From Lentzea guizhouensis (GTDB lineage: Bacteria > Actinomycetota > Actinomycetes > Mycobacteriales > Pseudonocardiaceae), in contig NZ_CP016793.1 in NCBI RefSeq assembly GCF_001701025.1, positions 124,001-188,000 of the forward strand: DNA of 64,000 nt. The letters are read 5' to 3'. Below, piece by piece: positions 17,303-25,329 of this stretch (positions are counted from its first letter, which is position 1; every line of letters starts with the position of its first letter). The position numbers were made by a program, and so were the translations under genes. A model generated the notes under the pieces. It was not told where the DNA came from and ran no database searches. It saw only the letters and a list, made by a program, of their open reading frames with translations.

Positions 17303-17364
17303 AACAGATGCCCCTGGATGACGACTCTCTTCAGTAGGGCTACAGGAGAGTAGGGGCGAACATC

Positions 17365-18522
17365 ATGACCGAACCAGCGGAAGTGGAGACGACCGGCCGA
17401 TTCCTGGTGCTGCTGCAGGAGGACGCCGTCGACGAGGGAGTGGCCGAGCTCGGCGACATCGCGGGGTTCAACCCGAACACCGGCGAGGTCGGCTCGGACA
17501 CCCTGCAGGTGTTCCCCGAGCTCGGCGTCGCCGTGGTGTCGGGGGACCCGACCCTGCTGGCCGGGCTGAACGGCGCCGCCGAGCGCCCCGGCCCGGTGCA
17601 GATCGTCGAACCGGAACGCGTCGTGCACGCGTTCGCCGCCCCGGTCCAGGAAGAGGAACCGGAGACCGCGGCCGACGAGTCCGTGCTGACCTGGGGCCTG
17701 CAGGCCGTAGGCGCCGACGTCAGCACCGCCACCGGCAAGGGCGTCAAGCTCGCCGTGCTCGACACCGGCTGGGAGAAGAACCACCCGGACTTCACCGGCC
17801 GCGCGATCACCACGAAGTCGTTCATCACCGGCGAGGACGTGCAGGACGGCCACGGCCACGGCACGCACTGCATCGGCACCGCCGCGGGCCCGCGCAAGCC
17901 CTCGACGCTGCCCGGCTACGGCGTGGCACCCGAGGCCGAGATCTTCGCGGGCAAGGTCCTGTCGAACGCGGGCTCCGGCTCCGACGGCGGCATCCTCGGC
18001 GGCATCGACTGGGCCGTGACCAACGGCTGCGCCGTCATCTCGATGTCGTTGGGCGCCGACGTCCCCGCCGGCACGCCGTACTCGCAGATCTACGAGACCG
18101 TCGCCCAGCGCGCGCTCGCCAAGGGCACGCTGATCATCGCCGCCTCGGGCAACGCCTCGTCCCGGCCGGGCCGCATCGCACCCGTGGGCCACCCCGCGCG
18201 CTGCCCGTCCATCATCGCGGTGGCCGCGATCGACGTGAACCGCGCGATCGCGTCGTTCTCCTCGGGCTCGGCGGACAAGATCGGCCAGATCGACGTGTGC
18301 GGACCGGGCGTGGACGTCCACTCGTCGTTCAAGCTCCCGGAGAAGTACCGCCGCCTGCGCGGCACCTCCATGGCCACCCCGCACGTGTCCGGCGTGGCGG
18401 TCCTGATCGCCGAGAAGACCGGCGCCCGGGCCTACGAACTGTGGGCCCGCCTCACCGGCACGGCCCTGCGCCTGCCGCTGCCCTCGACCGACATCGGCAG
18501 CGGACTCGTCCAGGCACCATGA
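17365..18522 (+). CDS. Subtilisin-family (S8) serine peptidase without signal peptide
   Basis: 385 residues. The N-terminal 90 residues (RFLVLLQEDAV ... FPELGVAVVSGD ... VEPERVVHAF) look like an I9-type prodomain. The catalytic domain has Asp133 in VLDTG, His165 in GHGTHCIGT, Asn263 in AASGN and Ser335 in GTSMATPH, so all catalytic residues are present. There is no signal peptide or membrane segment, which suggests a cytoplasmic enzyme or a non-classical route. GGAGAG lies upstream of the ATG. The stop codon overlaps the ATG of the next small gene (ATGA). Confidence 0.92.
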   Translation: MTEPAEVETTGRFLVLLQEDAVDEGVAELGDIAGFNPNTGEVGSDTLQVFPELGVAVVSGDPTLLAGLNGAAERPGPVQIVEPERVVHAFAAPVQEEEPETAADESVLTWGLQAVGADVSTATGKGVKLAVLDTGWEKNHPDFTGRAITTKSFITGEDVQDGHGHGTHCIGTAAGPRKPSTLPGYGVAPEAEIFAGKVLSNAGSGSDGGILGGIDWAVTNGCAVISMSLGADVPAGTPYSQIYETVAQRALAKGTLIIAASGNASSRPGRIAPVGHPARCPSIIAVAAIDVNRAIASFSSGSADKIGQIDVCGPGVDVHSSFKLPEKYRRLRGTSMATPHVSGVAVLIAEKTGARAYELWARLTGTALRLPLPSTDIGSGLVQAP

Positions 18523-18740
18523 CCGGCTCGGTGGACCAGGTGATGGTCTCCGTGGCGGAAGGCTCCCTCCCCCAGGTCCTCACCGACCTGCGGGAGGCGG
18601 GCCTGGTCGTCGACACGGTCCTGGAGGCACTGGGCGTGGTCACCGGCACCGCCGACATCCGCGCGATCCCGGCCCTGCGAGCGGTACCGGGTGTGATCGA
18701 CGTGGAACGGCAGTGGCGCGTACAGCTCCCGCCCTACTGA
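18519..18740 (+). CDS. Stand-alone I9-like peptidase inhibitor/chaperone
   Basis: 73 residues overlapping the subtilase gene by four bases. The pattern QVMVSVAEGSLPQVLTDLREAG ... DTVLEALGVVTGTADIRAI-L-VPGVIDVERQW is that of the I9 propeptide fold (first strand, helix, then the hydrophobic strand pair ending near a VExE segment). Such proteins are often mislabelled as aldolases. It likely folds or inhibits the subtilase in trans. Assignment is by pattern only. Confidence 0.75.
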   Translation: MTGSVDQVMVSVAEGSLPQVLTDLREAGLVVDTVLEALGVVTGTADIRAIPALRAVPGVIDVERQWRVQLPPY

Positions 18741-18774
18741 CTAGGCTCTCTGCTGCGACCCCATTCACGCTTGA

Positions 18775-18790
18775 TCGAACGTGTGTTCTA
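18775..18790 (+). promoter_or_regulatory. LexA-type SOS box
   Basis: TCGAACGTGTGTTCTA differs at one base from the actinobacterial LexA consensus TCGAAC-N4-GTTCGA. It lies 46 bases upstream of the next start codon, in a promoter-like position. Confidence 0.55.
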
Positions 18791-18836
18791 CGATTGTGCG
18801 CGGGGTCACGTCGTTGCGCAGAGAGGAAACCTGATC

Positions 18837-19328
18837 GTGTCGGACACGCTCACCGAGGTGCAGGCAGTCGAGAAGACCGACGCGGAGGCGCCCACGGCTC
18901 CCGCAGCCGAGGCTCCGAAGCCGGCCGAGGCCGCCAAGCCCGCGGAGGCCGCACCAGCTGAGAAGCCGGTCCCGGCCGAGAAGCCGGCTCCGGCCGAACC
19001 GGCCACCAAGGCCGAGAAGCCGAAGGCCGCCGCCCGTCCCAAGAGCACGGCGAAGAAGACCCGCACCGTCGAGCTCACGCTCACGGTCACCGGCACCGCC
19101 GAGGGCGAATGGCAGGCCGACCTGGTCCACGGCACCCAGCGCGTGGTCTCGGGCCTGGTCATCCCGGCCATCGCCGTCGCCAAGGCGGCCAAGGAACTGC
19201 ACGAGGACATCGCCGAGGGCATCGAATCGGTGCTCGAGGCGGCCCGCGACCAGCACCGCACCCGCATGGAGGAGCTCGAGGCCGAGCTCGCCAGGGTGAA
19301 GGCGCAGCTGGCGGAGCTCTCGGAGTAA
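18837..19328 (+). CDS. Ala/Pro/Glu/Lys-rich protein with a C-terminal coiled coil
   Basis: 163 residues, no family recognised. Residues 10-75 are low-complexity (repeats of AEAPKPAEAAKPAE and AEKPVPAEKP type) ending in a basic patch (KPKSTAKKTR). Residues 80-110 form a short strand-rich part (ELTLTVTGTAEGEWQADL), and residues 112-163 a long charged helix with coiled-coil heptads (MEELEAELARVKAQLAEL). GTG 18837 is chosen because GAGAGGAAA precedes it. A LexA-like box upstream hints at DNA-damage control. The basic linker and helix would suit a nucleoid or envelope scaffold role, but that is a guess. Confidence 0.7.
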   Translation: MSDTLTEVQAVEKTDAEAPTAPAAEAPKPAEAAKPAEAAPAEKPVPAEKPAPAEPATKAEKPKAAARPKSTAKKTRTVELTLTVTGTAEGEWQADLVHGTQRVVSGLVIPAIAVAKAAKELHEDIAEGIESVLEAARDQHRTRMEELEAELARVKAQLAELSE

Positions 19329-19347
19329 CTCCGCACCACCCGCCGAA

Positions 19348-19379
19348 GGGGCGGTCCGCATCACGCGGACCGCCCCTTT
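19348..19379 (+). terminator. Strong GC-rich terminator
   Basis: A perfect 12-bp stem GGGGCGGTCCGC/GCGGACCGCCCC with a five-base loop, followed by TTT. It ends the transcript of the coiled-coil gene. Confidence 0.8.
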
Positions 19380-19387
19380 GGCGTCTA

Positions 19388-19430
19388 CAGGCGACTGTTG
19401 TTCGCAGGATTGCTGGTTCGAATCTCCGAG
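19388..19430 (+). other. tRNA-Asn-like remnant
   Basis: GCGACTGTTGTTCGC forms an anticodon arm with GTT in the anticodon position, and AGGATTGCTGGTTCGAATC closely follows the variable and T-arm sequence of actinobacterial tRNA-Asn. The T stem no longer pairs and no 5' half exists upstream, where the terminator hairpin lies. It looks like a decayed 3' part of a tRNA gene. Confidence 0.4.
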
Positions 19431-19433
19431 GTC

Positions 19434-19487
19434 GGCAGGGACGACCTCACCCGGACGGGTGAATGTCGTCCTGATCCACCCCTGCCC
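19434..19487. repeat. Hairpin element in gene-free stretch
   Basis: Pairs GGACGAC (19439-19445) with GTCGTCC (19465-19471) and TCACCCG (19447-19453) with CGGGTGA (19456-19462); GGCAGGG and CCCTGCC extend it outward. The whole stretch 19380-20008 has no supported gene and holds this and the other hairpins listed here. Confidence 0.6.
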
Positions 19488-19634
19488 ACGTCTCTCTCAT
19501 GTCCGAACCTCACCCCGACGCTCGCCCCGGAATAAGGAACCGCGGGCCCGGCACCACCACACCGCCCACTTGCCCAAGCCGCGCATGCTTTTGATCGAGG
19601 GCCGCAGGCCCGAGCCGTCCTCCCGAAGGGAGCC

Positions 19635-19775
19635 CCGGTGGTCAGTCCCGTCACGAGCCGCAGGCGAAGCCCTGCCGCGCTCAGAGGGATGGGTCAAGTC
19701 CACGCTCTTCGGACTTGACCCATCCCTCTGAGTGTGGCTGCCTCTGGTGCGGCACGTGACGGGACTGACCACCGG
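19635..19775. repeat. Nested perfect inverted repeats (two 21-bp stems)
   Basis: The outer arms CCGGTGGTCAGTCCCGTCACG (19635-19655) and its exact reverse complement (19755-19775) enclose a second perfect 21-bp stem, 19681-19701 with 19711-19731, with a nine-base loop. The sequence between the stems pairs only in part. The element is 141 bp and could extrude as a cruciform or form a long RNA hairpin. It carries no ORF of its own. Confidence 0.8.
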
Positions 19776-19877
19776 AACGCAAGCACCCACGCAACCGCAA
19801 GCCGCCGAAAGCAACAGGCGTGCCATCTACCCGCCGAGGGCGCTGGCCCAGTCTTTGATCAGTTGTCAGGGGGTCGA

Positions 19878-19909
19878 GGGGGACGGAGTCCCCCCGGCGC
19901 CGAAGGCGC
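19878..19909. repeat. Two short adjacent hairpins
   Basis: GGGGGAC/GTCCCCC (19878-19894) is followed directly by GCGCC/GGCGC (19897-19909). Both are perfect stems with three-base loops. Confidence 0.6.
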
Positions 19910-19925
19910 GCACCGACACAACGCG

Positions 19926-20003
19926 GGCACCAGGAACTGCCCGCCCTCAGGCAGGCACCAGGAACTGCCCGCCCCCAGGCGGGCACCAGGAACGCCCGAG
20001 GCG
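19926..20003. repeat. 28-bp tandem repeat, about 2.7 copies
   Basis: Units beginning GGCACCAGGAACTGCCCGCC start at 19926 and 19954, with a shortened third unit from 19982 that runs up to the end of the quinone reductase gene. The copies differ at a few bases. Confidence 0.75.
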
Positions 20004-20008
20004 GTCCC

Positions 20009-20980
20009 TCACCGAGACGGATCCAGCAACAACTTCCCGGAAGTCCGCCGAGCCCTCAAATCCTCATGCGCCTGCCGAACCTCCCCCAACCCGTACTCCC
20101 CACCGGCAACAGCCTTCAACTCCCCACCCACGACAAGCCCGAACAGCTCCGCCATCGCCCGATGCGCCAACGTCCCGTGCTCCGCATCCCGCACCCTCAA
20201 CGCGTGAGGCAGCCACATACCCGCAACGGTCGTGGAGTGCACGAGCAGTGCCCCGAGATCAACCGGCTTCGGCCTTTCCCGCGAGGCCATGCCGTAAAAC
20301 GCAAGCCTTCCAAACGGAGCCAGCGCCACCAGCGACTGATCAGTGGTCGCACCCCCGGTCATGTCCAGCACGATGTCGACCCGGCGCCCGCCGTTCGCCT
20401 CGATCAGCGCCGCGGTCATGTCCTCCGCGCGTGAGTCGATCGCCACGTCGGCGCCCAGGTCCAGGGCCAGCTTGCGCTTCTCGTCCGACGACGCCGTCGC
20501 GATCACCCGGCCGGCGCCCCACAGCTTGGCCAGCTGCACCGCGATCGTGCCCACGCCGCCGGCCGCGGCGTGCACCACGACGGACTCGCCGGGCTCCAGG
20601 TGGGCTGACTTGCGCAGCAGCAGCCACGCCGTCGCGCCCTGGACGACCATCGACAGCGCGGTGAGGTCATCGACGCCGTCCGGCACGTCGAACGTCGTCA
20701 GCGCCGGCGCCACGGCCTTTTCCGCGTAGCCGCCGGAGTTCTTCGTCAGCGCCACGACGCGGCGACCGTCCGAAGTGGTCCCGACGACCTCACCGCCCGG
20801 CACCAGGGGCAGGGTCATCTGGGCCAGGTAGGAGTTCTCCGCCTGGTGCGTGTCGGCGTAGTTCAGGCCGGCGCGCGAGACGGTGATCAGCACCTCGCCC
20901 TCGGCCGGCACCGGGTCGGGCAGCTCCACCTGCTGGAGCACCTCGGGGCCGCCGAACTCGGTGATCTGGATGGCACGCAC
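20009..20980 (-). CDS. NAD(P)H:quinone oxidoreductase, zinc-less MDR family
   Basis: 323 residues of the quinone-oxidoreductase group of medium-chain dehydrogenases. The N-terminal catalytic domain begins VRAIQITEFGGPEVLQ, and the cofactor domain has VVHAAAGGVGTIAVQLAK (the AAxxGVGxxxxQ NADPH motif). No structural-zinc cysteines are seen. GTG 20980 is two bases past the stop of the upstream SDR gene, with GGAGAA upstream, so the two form an operon. Confidence 0.88.
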   Translation of the reverse strand: MRAIQITEFGGPEVLQQVELPDPVPAEGEVLITVSRAGLNYADTHQAENSYLAQMTLPLVPGGEVVGTTSDGRRVVALTKNSGGYAEKAVAPALTTFDVPDGVDDLTALSMVVQGATAWLLLRKSAHLEPGESVVVHAAAGGVGTIAVQLAKLWGAGRVIATASSDEKRKLALDLGADVAIDSRAEDMTAALIEANGGRRVDIVLDMTGGATTDQSLVALAPFGRLAFYGMASRERPKPVDLGALLVHSTTVAGMWLPHALRVRDAEHGTLAHRAMAELFGLVVGGELKAVAGGEYGLGEVRQAHEDLRARRTSGKLLLDPSR

Positions 20981-20981
20981 G

Positions 20982-21782
20982 TCAGTTCTCCTCGAGCGCG
21001 ATGGAAACGGGGTCCTTGCGGGCGGCGTCGATGCGCGAGCCGTCGGGGTTGCGCGGGCCGGGCGGGTTGCGGAAGCCGAACGGCTCGGAGGGGCGGCCGG
21101 ACTGCACGAACCACGCCTCGCCGGTGCCTGAACCCTCCACAATGGACATGAACGTGTCCACCACGGTGGACACCGGCAGGATCGGCATGCCGATGTCCTG
21201 CAGCGTCGAGCGCAGCGGGGTGATGATGTCGGTGTCGGCGAACGCCGGGCACAGCGCGTTCACGCGGATGTCGGGGTACGCGCCGGCCAAGGACCGCACC
21301 AGTCCGACCACCGCGGCCTTGTTCGCGCCGTAGACCGGGTCACCCGGCATCGGCATGAGGCCGGCCATCGACGCGGTGGCGATGATCTGACCGCCGGCAG
21401 CACGCACAGCAGGCAACGCGGCGGCAACGCCGTAGACCACACCGTCGAGGTTGATCGCCATCGCCCGCCGGTACACCTCGACGTCGAAGTCGTCGCCCAG
21501 CGAGCACCCGGTGCCGATCCCGGCGTTCAGGAACGCCAGGTCCAGCCCGCCGAACGAGCGCACCGCGACCGCGACCGCCTCCACTGACTCGGCCGGCTGC
21601 GTCACGTCGCAGCGCACGAACACGCCACCGATCTCGTCGGCGACGAGCTTGCCCTGGTCGACGTCGACGTCGGCGACCACGACCCGGACACCGAGCGAAG
21701 CCAGCCGACGGGCGGACGCGGCGCCGATGCCGTTGGATCCGCCGGTGATGAGCGCGACCTTGCCGGTGAGTTCCACGGGCAT
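20982..21782 (-). CDS. Short-chain dehydrogenase/reductase
   Basis: 266 residues. NAD(P) motif TGGSNGIG (13-20), NAG (86-88), and catalytic Ser138, Tyr151 and Lys155 (YGANK). The ATG at 21782 has GGAGG upstream and matches the usual SDR start. The C-terminal 40 residues are longer than usual, rich in Pro and Gly. First gene of an operon with the quinone reductase and divergent from a FabG/MaoC operon, with a TetR-type operator between them. Substrate unknown. Confidence 0.88.
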   Translation of the reverse strand: MPVELTGKVALITGGSNGIGAASARRLASLGVRVVVADVDVDQGKLVADEIGGVFVRCDVTQPAESVEAVAVAVRSFGGLDLAFLNAGIGTGCSLGDDFDVEVYRRAMAINLDGVVYGVAAALPAVRAAGGQIIATASMAGLMPMPGDPVYGANKAAVVGLVRSLAGAYPDIRVNALCPAFADTDIITPLRSTLQDIGMPILPVSTVVDTFMSIVEGSGTGEAWFVQSGRPSEPFGFRNPPGPRNPDGSRIDAARKDPVSIALEEN

Positions 21783-21867
21783 CTGCCTCCTCGAATTGCC
21801 ACATTCCGACCAGTCGGTATGGTCGTCCGCACAGCGCTGGACGTCAAGCGGACTGATAGGTACGTTA

Positions 21868-21883
21868 CTAAGCGCTTGCTTAG
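21868..21883. promoter_or_regulatory. Palindromic operator CTAAGC-N4-GCTTAG
   Basis: CTAAGCGCTTGCTTAG is a perfect 6+6 dyad in the divergent promoter region between the SDR and fabG-like genes, 35 bases upstream of the fabG-like start. The same dyad occurs at 31799, 31817 and, with one mismatch, at 33788, so it is likely the site of a TetR repressor of acyl-CoA metabolism. Confidence 0.7.
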
Positions 21884-21918
21884 CCCTCAACAACCGCAAG
21901 CCCAACGAAGGAGGACCT

Positions 21919-22671
21919 GTGGCCGACAGGGTTGCCATCGTCACCGGCGCGGCTCGTGGCATCGGTGCCGCGGTCTCGCAGCGTCTCGCCGCGGACGGCC
22001 TGGCCGTCGCGTTGCTCGACCTCGACGAGCAGGGCGTGCTCGACGGCGCCGACAAGATCACCGCGGGCGGTGGGCGTGCCATCGGCCTCAAGGTCGACGT
22101 TGCCGACGAGGAGCAGGTCGGCGCCGCGGTCGCCAAGGTCGCCGAGGAGCTGGGCGCGCCGACCGTGCTCATCAACAACGCGGGTGTGCTGCGCGACAAC
22201 CTGCTGTTCAAGATGTCCGCGAGCGACTGGGACACCGTCATGAACGTGCACCTGCGCGGCGCGTTCCTGATGAGCAAGGCCGTACAGGCCTACCAGACGA
22301 AAGAGGGCTTCGGCCGCATCGTCAACCTCAGCAGCACCAGCGCGCTCGGCAACCGCGGCCAGGCCAACTACTCCGCCGCCAAGGCCGGTCTGCAGGGCTT
22401 CACCAAGACCCTCGCGATCGAGCTCGGCAAGTTCGGCGTCACGGTCAACGCGATCGCGCCCGGTTTCATCGCCACCGAGATGACCAAGGCGACCGCCGAG
22501 CGCATGAAGATCTCGTTCGAGGACCTCGTCAACGGTGCCGCGCAGGCGATCCCGGTCGCGCGCGTCGGCCAGCCGGAGGACATTGCGCACACCGCGTCGT
22601 TCCTCGTCAGCGAGGGCGCGGGCTTCGTGTCCGGCCAGGTCATCTACGTCGCCGGCGGACCGAAGGACTGA
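21919..22671 (+). CDS. 3-oxoacyl-ACP/acyl-CoA reductase, FabG-like SDR
   Basis: 250 residues. TGAARGIG (9-16), NNAG (86-89), Ser139, Tyr151 and Lys155 give a complete SDR active site, and the sequence follows the FabG/3-ketoacyl reductase type (VNAIAPGFIATEMT, GQVIYVAGG). AAGGAGGA before GTG 21919 fixes the start. It is in an operon with a MaoC hydratase, so it probably acts on hydroxyacyl-CoA or ketoacyl-CoA in beta-oxidation rather than in the main fatty-acid synthase. Confidence 0.88.
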   Translation: MADRVAIVTGAARGIGAAVSQRLAADGLAVALLDLDEQGVLDGADKITAGGGRAIGLKVDVADEEQVGAAVAKVAEELGAPTVLINNAGVLRDNLLFKMSASDWDTVMNVHLRGAFLMSKAVQAYQTKEGFGRIVNLSSTSALGNRGQANYSAAKAGLQGFTKTLAIELGKFGVTVNAIAPGFIATEMTKATAERMKISFEDLVNGAAQAIPVARVGQPEDIAHTASFLVSEGAGFVSGQVIYVAGGPKD

Positions 22672-22681
22672 GGGCAGCCAC

Positions 22682-23134
22682 ATGCGCGCGTTCGAGAACA
22701 TCGACGAGCTGGTCGCCGCGAAGGGCGAACACCTCGGGTTCGGCGAGTGGCACGAGGTCACGCAGGAGCAGGTCAACCTGTTCGCCGACGCGACGCTCGA
22801 CCACCAGTGGATCCACATCGACGTCGAGAAGGCCGCGAAGGGCCCGTTCGGCGGCCCGGTCGCGCACGGCTACCTGACGTTGTCGCTGGTGCCGTACCTG
22901 GTGCGGGACGTCTACACCGTCAAGAACATCAAGATGGGCGTGAACTACGGCAGCAACAAGGTCCGCTTCCCGCAGCCGGTGCTGGTCGGCGCCAGGGTGC
23001 GCGCGGGCGTGGAGCTGCTCGACGTCTCGGACATCGCACTGGGCAAGCAGCTCGTGACCAAGGTCGTCGTCGAGATCGAGGGCGGCGACAAGCCGGCGTG
23101 CGTCGCCGAGATCGTCAGCGTGATCGTGCCGTGA
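22682..23134 (+). CDS. MaoC-family (R)-enoyl-CoA hydratase
   Basis: 150 residues with a hot-dog fold. Asp40 and His45 (LDHQWIH) match the catalytic pair of R-specific hydratases, followed by GPFGGPVAHGYLTLSL. It lies ten bases after the FabG-like gene and converges with a TetR gene with a 20-base overlap of the 3' ends. It would hydrate enoyl-CoA, with the reductase oxidising or reducing the product. Confidence 0.9.
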   Translation: MRAFENIDELVAAKGEHLGFGEWHEVTQEQVNLFADATLDHQWIHIDVEKAAKGPFGGPVAHGYLTLSLVPYLVRDVYTVKNIKMGVNYGSNKVRFPQPVLVGARVRAGVELLDVSDIALGKQLVTKVVVEIEGGDKPACVAEIVSVIVP

Positions 23135-23690
23135 GGCTGTGGATCAGCAGGTCCGCGTAGTGCTCCGCCAGCCGCCCGGCCGGGATCTCCCCGTCCGGGC
23201 GGTACCACGTGCCCAGCTGGTGCAGCGACCCGAAGAAGTAGTACGTGGCGACGTCGGCGGGCACGTCGGCGCGGAAGGTGCCGTCGCGCTGGCCCTCCTC
23301 GACCAGGCCGCGGAACTTCTCGTGGTAGCGCCGCCGTTCCGCCCGCACCACCTTCTGCTTCTCCGCGGACAGGTGGTTCATCGAGCGGAAGAACACCTTG
23401 GCCGCGTCGAAGTCGTCGATGCTGGTGACGATCACGTCGACCGCGGCCTCGCGCAGCCGGTCCTCGACCGGCCCGGTGCTGGACGCGATCTTCTCCAGGT
23501 GCTCGGTCTGCAAGCGCAGCAACCGCCCGTAGATCTCGTGCAGCAGGTCGTCCTTCGACCCGAAGTAGTGGTACATAGCGCCTTTGGTGACTCCGGCGCT
23601 CTCCACGATCTCCTGCACGGCGACGCGTTCGTACCCCTTGTCCGCGAACAGGCGGGTGGCGGCGTCGATCAGTCTTTCAGGCACGGTCAC
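23115..23690 (-). CDS. TetR-family regulator (acyl-CoA metabolism type)
   Basis: 191 residues. The N-terminal helix-turn-helix (LIDAATRLFADKGYERVAVQEIVESAGVTKGAMYHYFGSK) is typical TetR, and the C-terminal domain (FFRSMNHLSAEKQKVVRAERRRYHEKF) resembles the KstR2/FadR-like group that senses CoA esters. It faces the MaoC gene tail to tail and is divergent from a DUF2855 gene. It is one of two TetR genes that could own the CTAAGC palindrome. Confidence 0.87.
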   Translation of the reverse strand: MTVPERLIDAATRLFADKGYERVAVQEIVESAGVTKGAMYHYFGSKDDLLHEIYGRLLRLQTEHLEKIASSTGPVEDRLREAAVDVIVTSIDDFDAAKVFFRSMNHLSAEKQKVVRAERRRYHEKFRGLVEEGQRDGTFRADVPADVATYYFFGSLHQLGTWYRPDGEIPAGRLAEHYADLLIHSLTARSR

Positions 23691-23737
23691 GCCCGGAGCG
23701 TACCCAGCGGGACCGACTTTCGAGAGGACCTCCAGCC

Positions 23738-24778
23738 ATGAGCGCCTGGACCGTGTTCATCGACCGCACCGACCTCACCCGCGCCGAGGTGCTCCGCCAC
23801 GACGTCCCGGCCGTCTCCGGCGGTGAGGCGCTGCTGCGCGTCGACCGCGTCGGGTTGACCGCCAACAACGTCACCTACGGCGTCTTCGGCGACGCCATCG
23901 GCTACTGGAACTTCTTCCCCGCCACCGCACCCAGGGGAATCGTCCCGGTGTGGGGTTTCGCCGACGTCGTCGAGTCCGCTGTGGACGGCCTGCCGACCGG
24001 CACCCGCGTCTACGGCTACCTCCCGATGAGCAGCCACGTCGTCGTGCGGCCATCGCTGGACGCCGGCGGTTTCGTCGACGTGAGCGAACACCGCACCGGA
24101 CTGCCCAGCGCCTACAACCGCTACTTCACCACCACGGGTGACCCGGCCTACGTCGCCGAGCACGAAGACCTGCAGATGCTCTACCGGCCGCTGTTCTACA
24201 CGTCGTTCCTGCTCGCGGACCAGCTGGCGGACAACGACCACCACGGCGCCCGCAGCGTCGTGATCTCCTCGGCCTCCAGCAAGACCGCGTTCGGCACCGC
24301 GGTGGGTCTCACCAGGACCCACACCGTCGGCCTCACCTCGCCGCGCAACGCCGAGTTCACCCGCGGTCTCGGCTGCTACGACACCGTGCTGACCTACGAC
24401 CGGATCACCGACCTGCCGCGCGATCCGACGGCGTACCTGGACTTCAGCGGCTCCCCCGAGCTGCGCGACGCCCTGCACGACCACCTCGGCGCCGCGCTGG
24501 TGAAGGACATCTCCATCGGCCTCACCCACCAGGACGTGCGGCAGGACCCGCGGTCCGAGTTCTTCTTCGCGCCCAGCCGCATGCGCGACCGCATCCGGGA
24601 GTGGGGCCCCGACGGTCTCGCGACCCGGTTCGCCGCGGCCTGGCGCTCGCTGACCGCGCAGGCCGCGGAGCAGGTGCGGGTCGAGCACCGCGAGGGCCCG
24701 GACGCGCTGGTCGCGGTGTGGCGGGAGGTGCTCGGCGGTGGCACCCGGCCGGACCGGGCGCACGTGATCACCTGTTGA
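23738..24778 (+). CDS. DUF2855 family protein
   Basis: 346 residues matching DUF2855, a distant relative of the medium-chain reductase fold (ALLRVDRVGLTANNVTYGVFG, YWNFFPA, VYGYLPMSSHVVV, VVISSASSKTAFGTA as the nucleotide-binding region). GAGAGGA lies upstream of the ATG. The gene is divergent from the TetR gene with 47 bases between, which suggests that the regulator acts on it. Reaction unknown. Confidence 0.82.
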   Translation: MSAWTVFIDRTDLTRAEVLRHDVPAVSGGEALLRVDRVGLTANNVTYGVFGDAIGYWNFFPATAPRGIVPVWGFADVVESAVDGLPTGTRVYGYLPMSSHVVVRPSLDAGGFVDVSEHRTGLPSAYNRYFTTTGDPAYVAEHEDLQMLYRPLFYTSFLLADQLADNDHHGARSVVISSASSKTAFGTAVGLTRTHTVGLTSPRNAEFTRGLGCYDTVLTYDRITDLPRDPTAYLDFSGSPELRDALHDHLGAALVKDISIGLTHQDVRQDPRSEFFFAPSRMRDRIREWGPDGLATRFAAAWRSLTAQAAEQVRVEHREGPDALVAVWREVLGGGTRPDRAHVITC

Positions 24779-25307
24779 GCAGCCCCAGCAGCAGGCCGGC
24801 GATGTTGTACGCGTCGTCGTGGCCGCGGTGGTGCGTGCCGTCGAGCCGCTGCCCCGCCATCCGCACCGCGTCGGCCATCCCGATCTCGCGCGGCAACCTG
24901 TGCGTCAACGCGAACAACGTCTTGACGTTCAGGTGCCGCGGCCCGAACGGGTACTTCACCCCGAACGCCGCGCACTGCCGTTCGAACATCTTGCGGTCGT
25001 AGTCCCCGTACGACGCCCAGACCCGGTCGTCGGACCGGTACTCCTTGCGCAGCACCGCACACGCCTCGGCGAACGAGACGCCCTCGGCGACCATCGCCGG
25101 GGTCAGCGTCGTCAGCTCGGTGCAGAACGGGCTGACGGCCGACCGCACGGGCCGCACGAGCACGCTGCGCCGCTCGCCCCGAACGCCGGACCCCACCTCG
25201 ACCGGGCAGATCCCGATCTCGATGATCTCCGACGCCTCCCGCGGCGGCGGCGTTCCCTCCCAGCACGTCGACTCCACGTCGACGACGAGCACCTGATCCA
25301 GTTTCAC
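24768..25307 (-). CDS. DnaQ-like 3'-5' exonuclease (KapD/ERI-1 type)
   Basis: 179 residues of the DEDDh exonuclease fold: VVDVESTCWEG (Asp10, Glu12), YGDYDRKMFERQC, and the final HRGHDDAYNIA with the catalytic His and Asp. It resembles KapD and ERI-1-type RNases. The GTG at 25307 is chosen because the first catalytic strand begins just after it. Its 3' end overlaps the convergent DUF2855 gene by 11 bases. Confidence 0.85.
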   Translation of the reverse strand: MKLDQVLVVDVESTCWEGTPPPREASEIIEIGICPVEVGSGVRGERRSVLVRPVRSAVSPFCTELTTLTPAMVAEGVSFAEACAVLRKEYRSDDRVWASYGDYDRKMFERQCAAFGVKYPFGPRHLNVKTLFALTHRLPREIGMADAVRMAGQRLDGTHHRGHDDAYNIAGLLLGLLNR

Positions 25308-25329
25308 GCACCGATCGTCCCTGCCGCGT

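Noticed and set aside
19926..20003. Possible CRISPR array
   Set aside because: The 28-bp units are directly adjacent with no unique spacers, and no cas gene is near.
19732..20664. Plus-strand frames over the repeat-rich spacer and quinone reductase
   Set aside because: Pro/Arg/Thr-rich shadow that crosses hairpins and tandem repeats; no ribosome-binding site or family.
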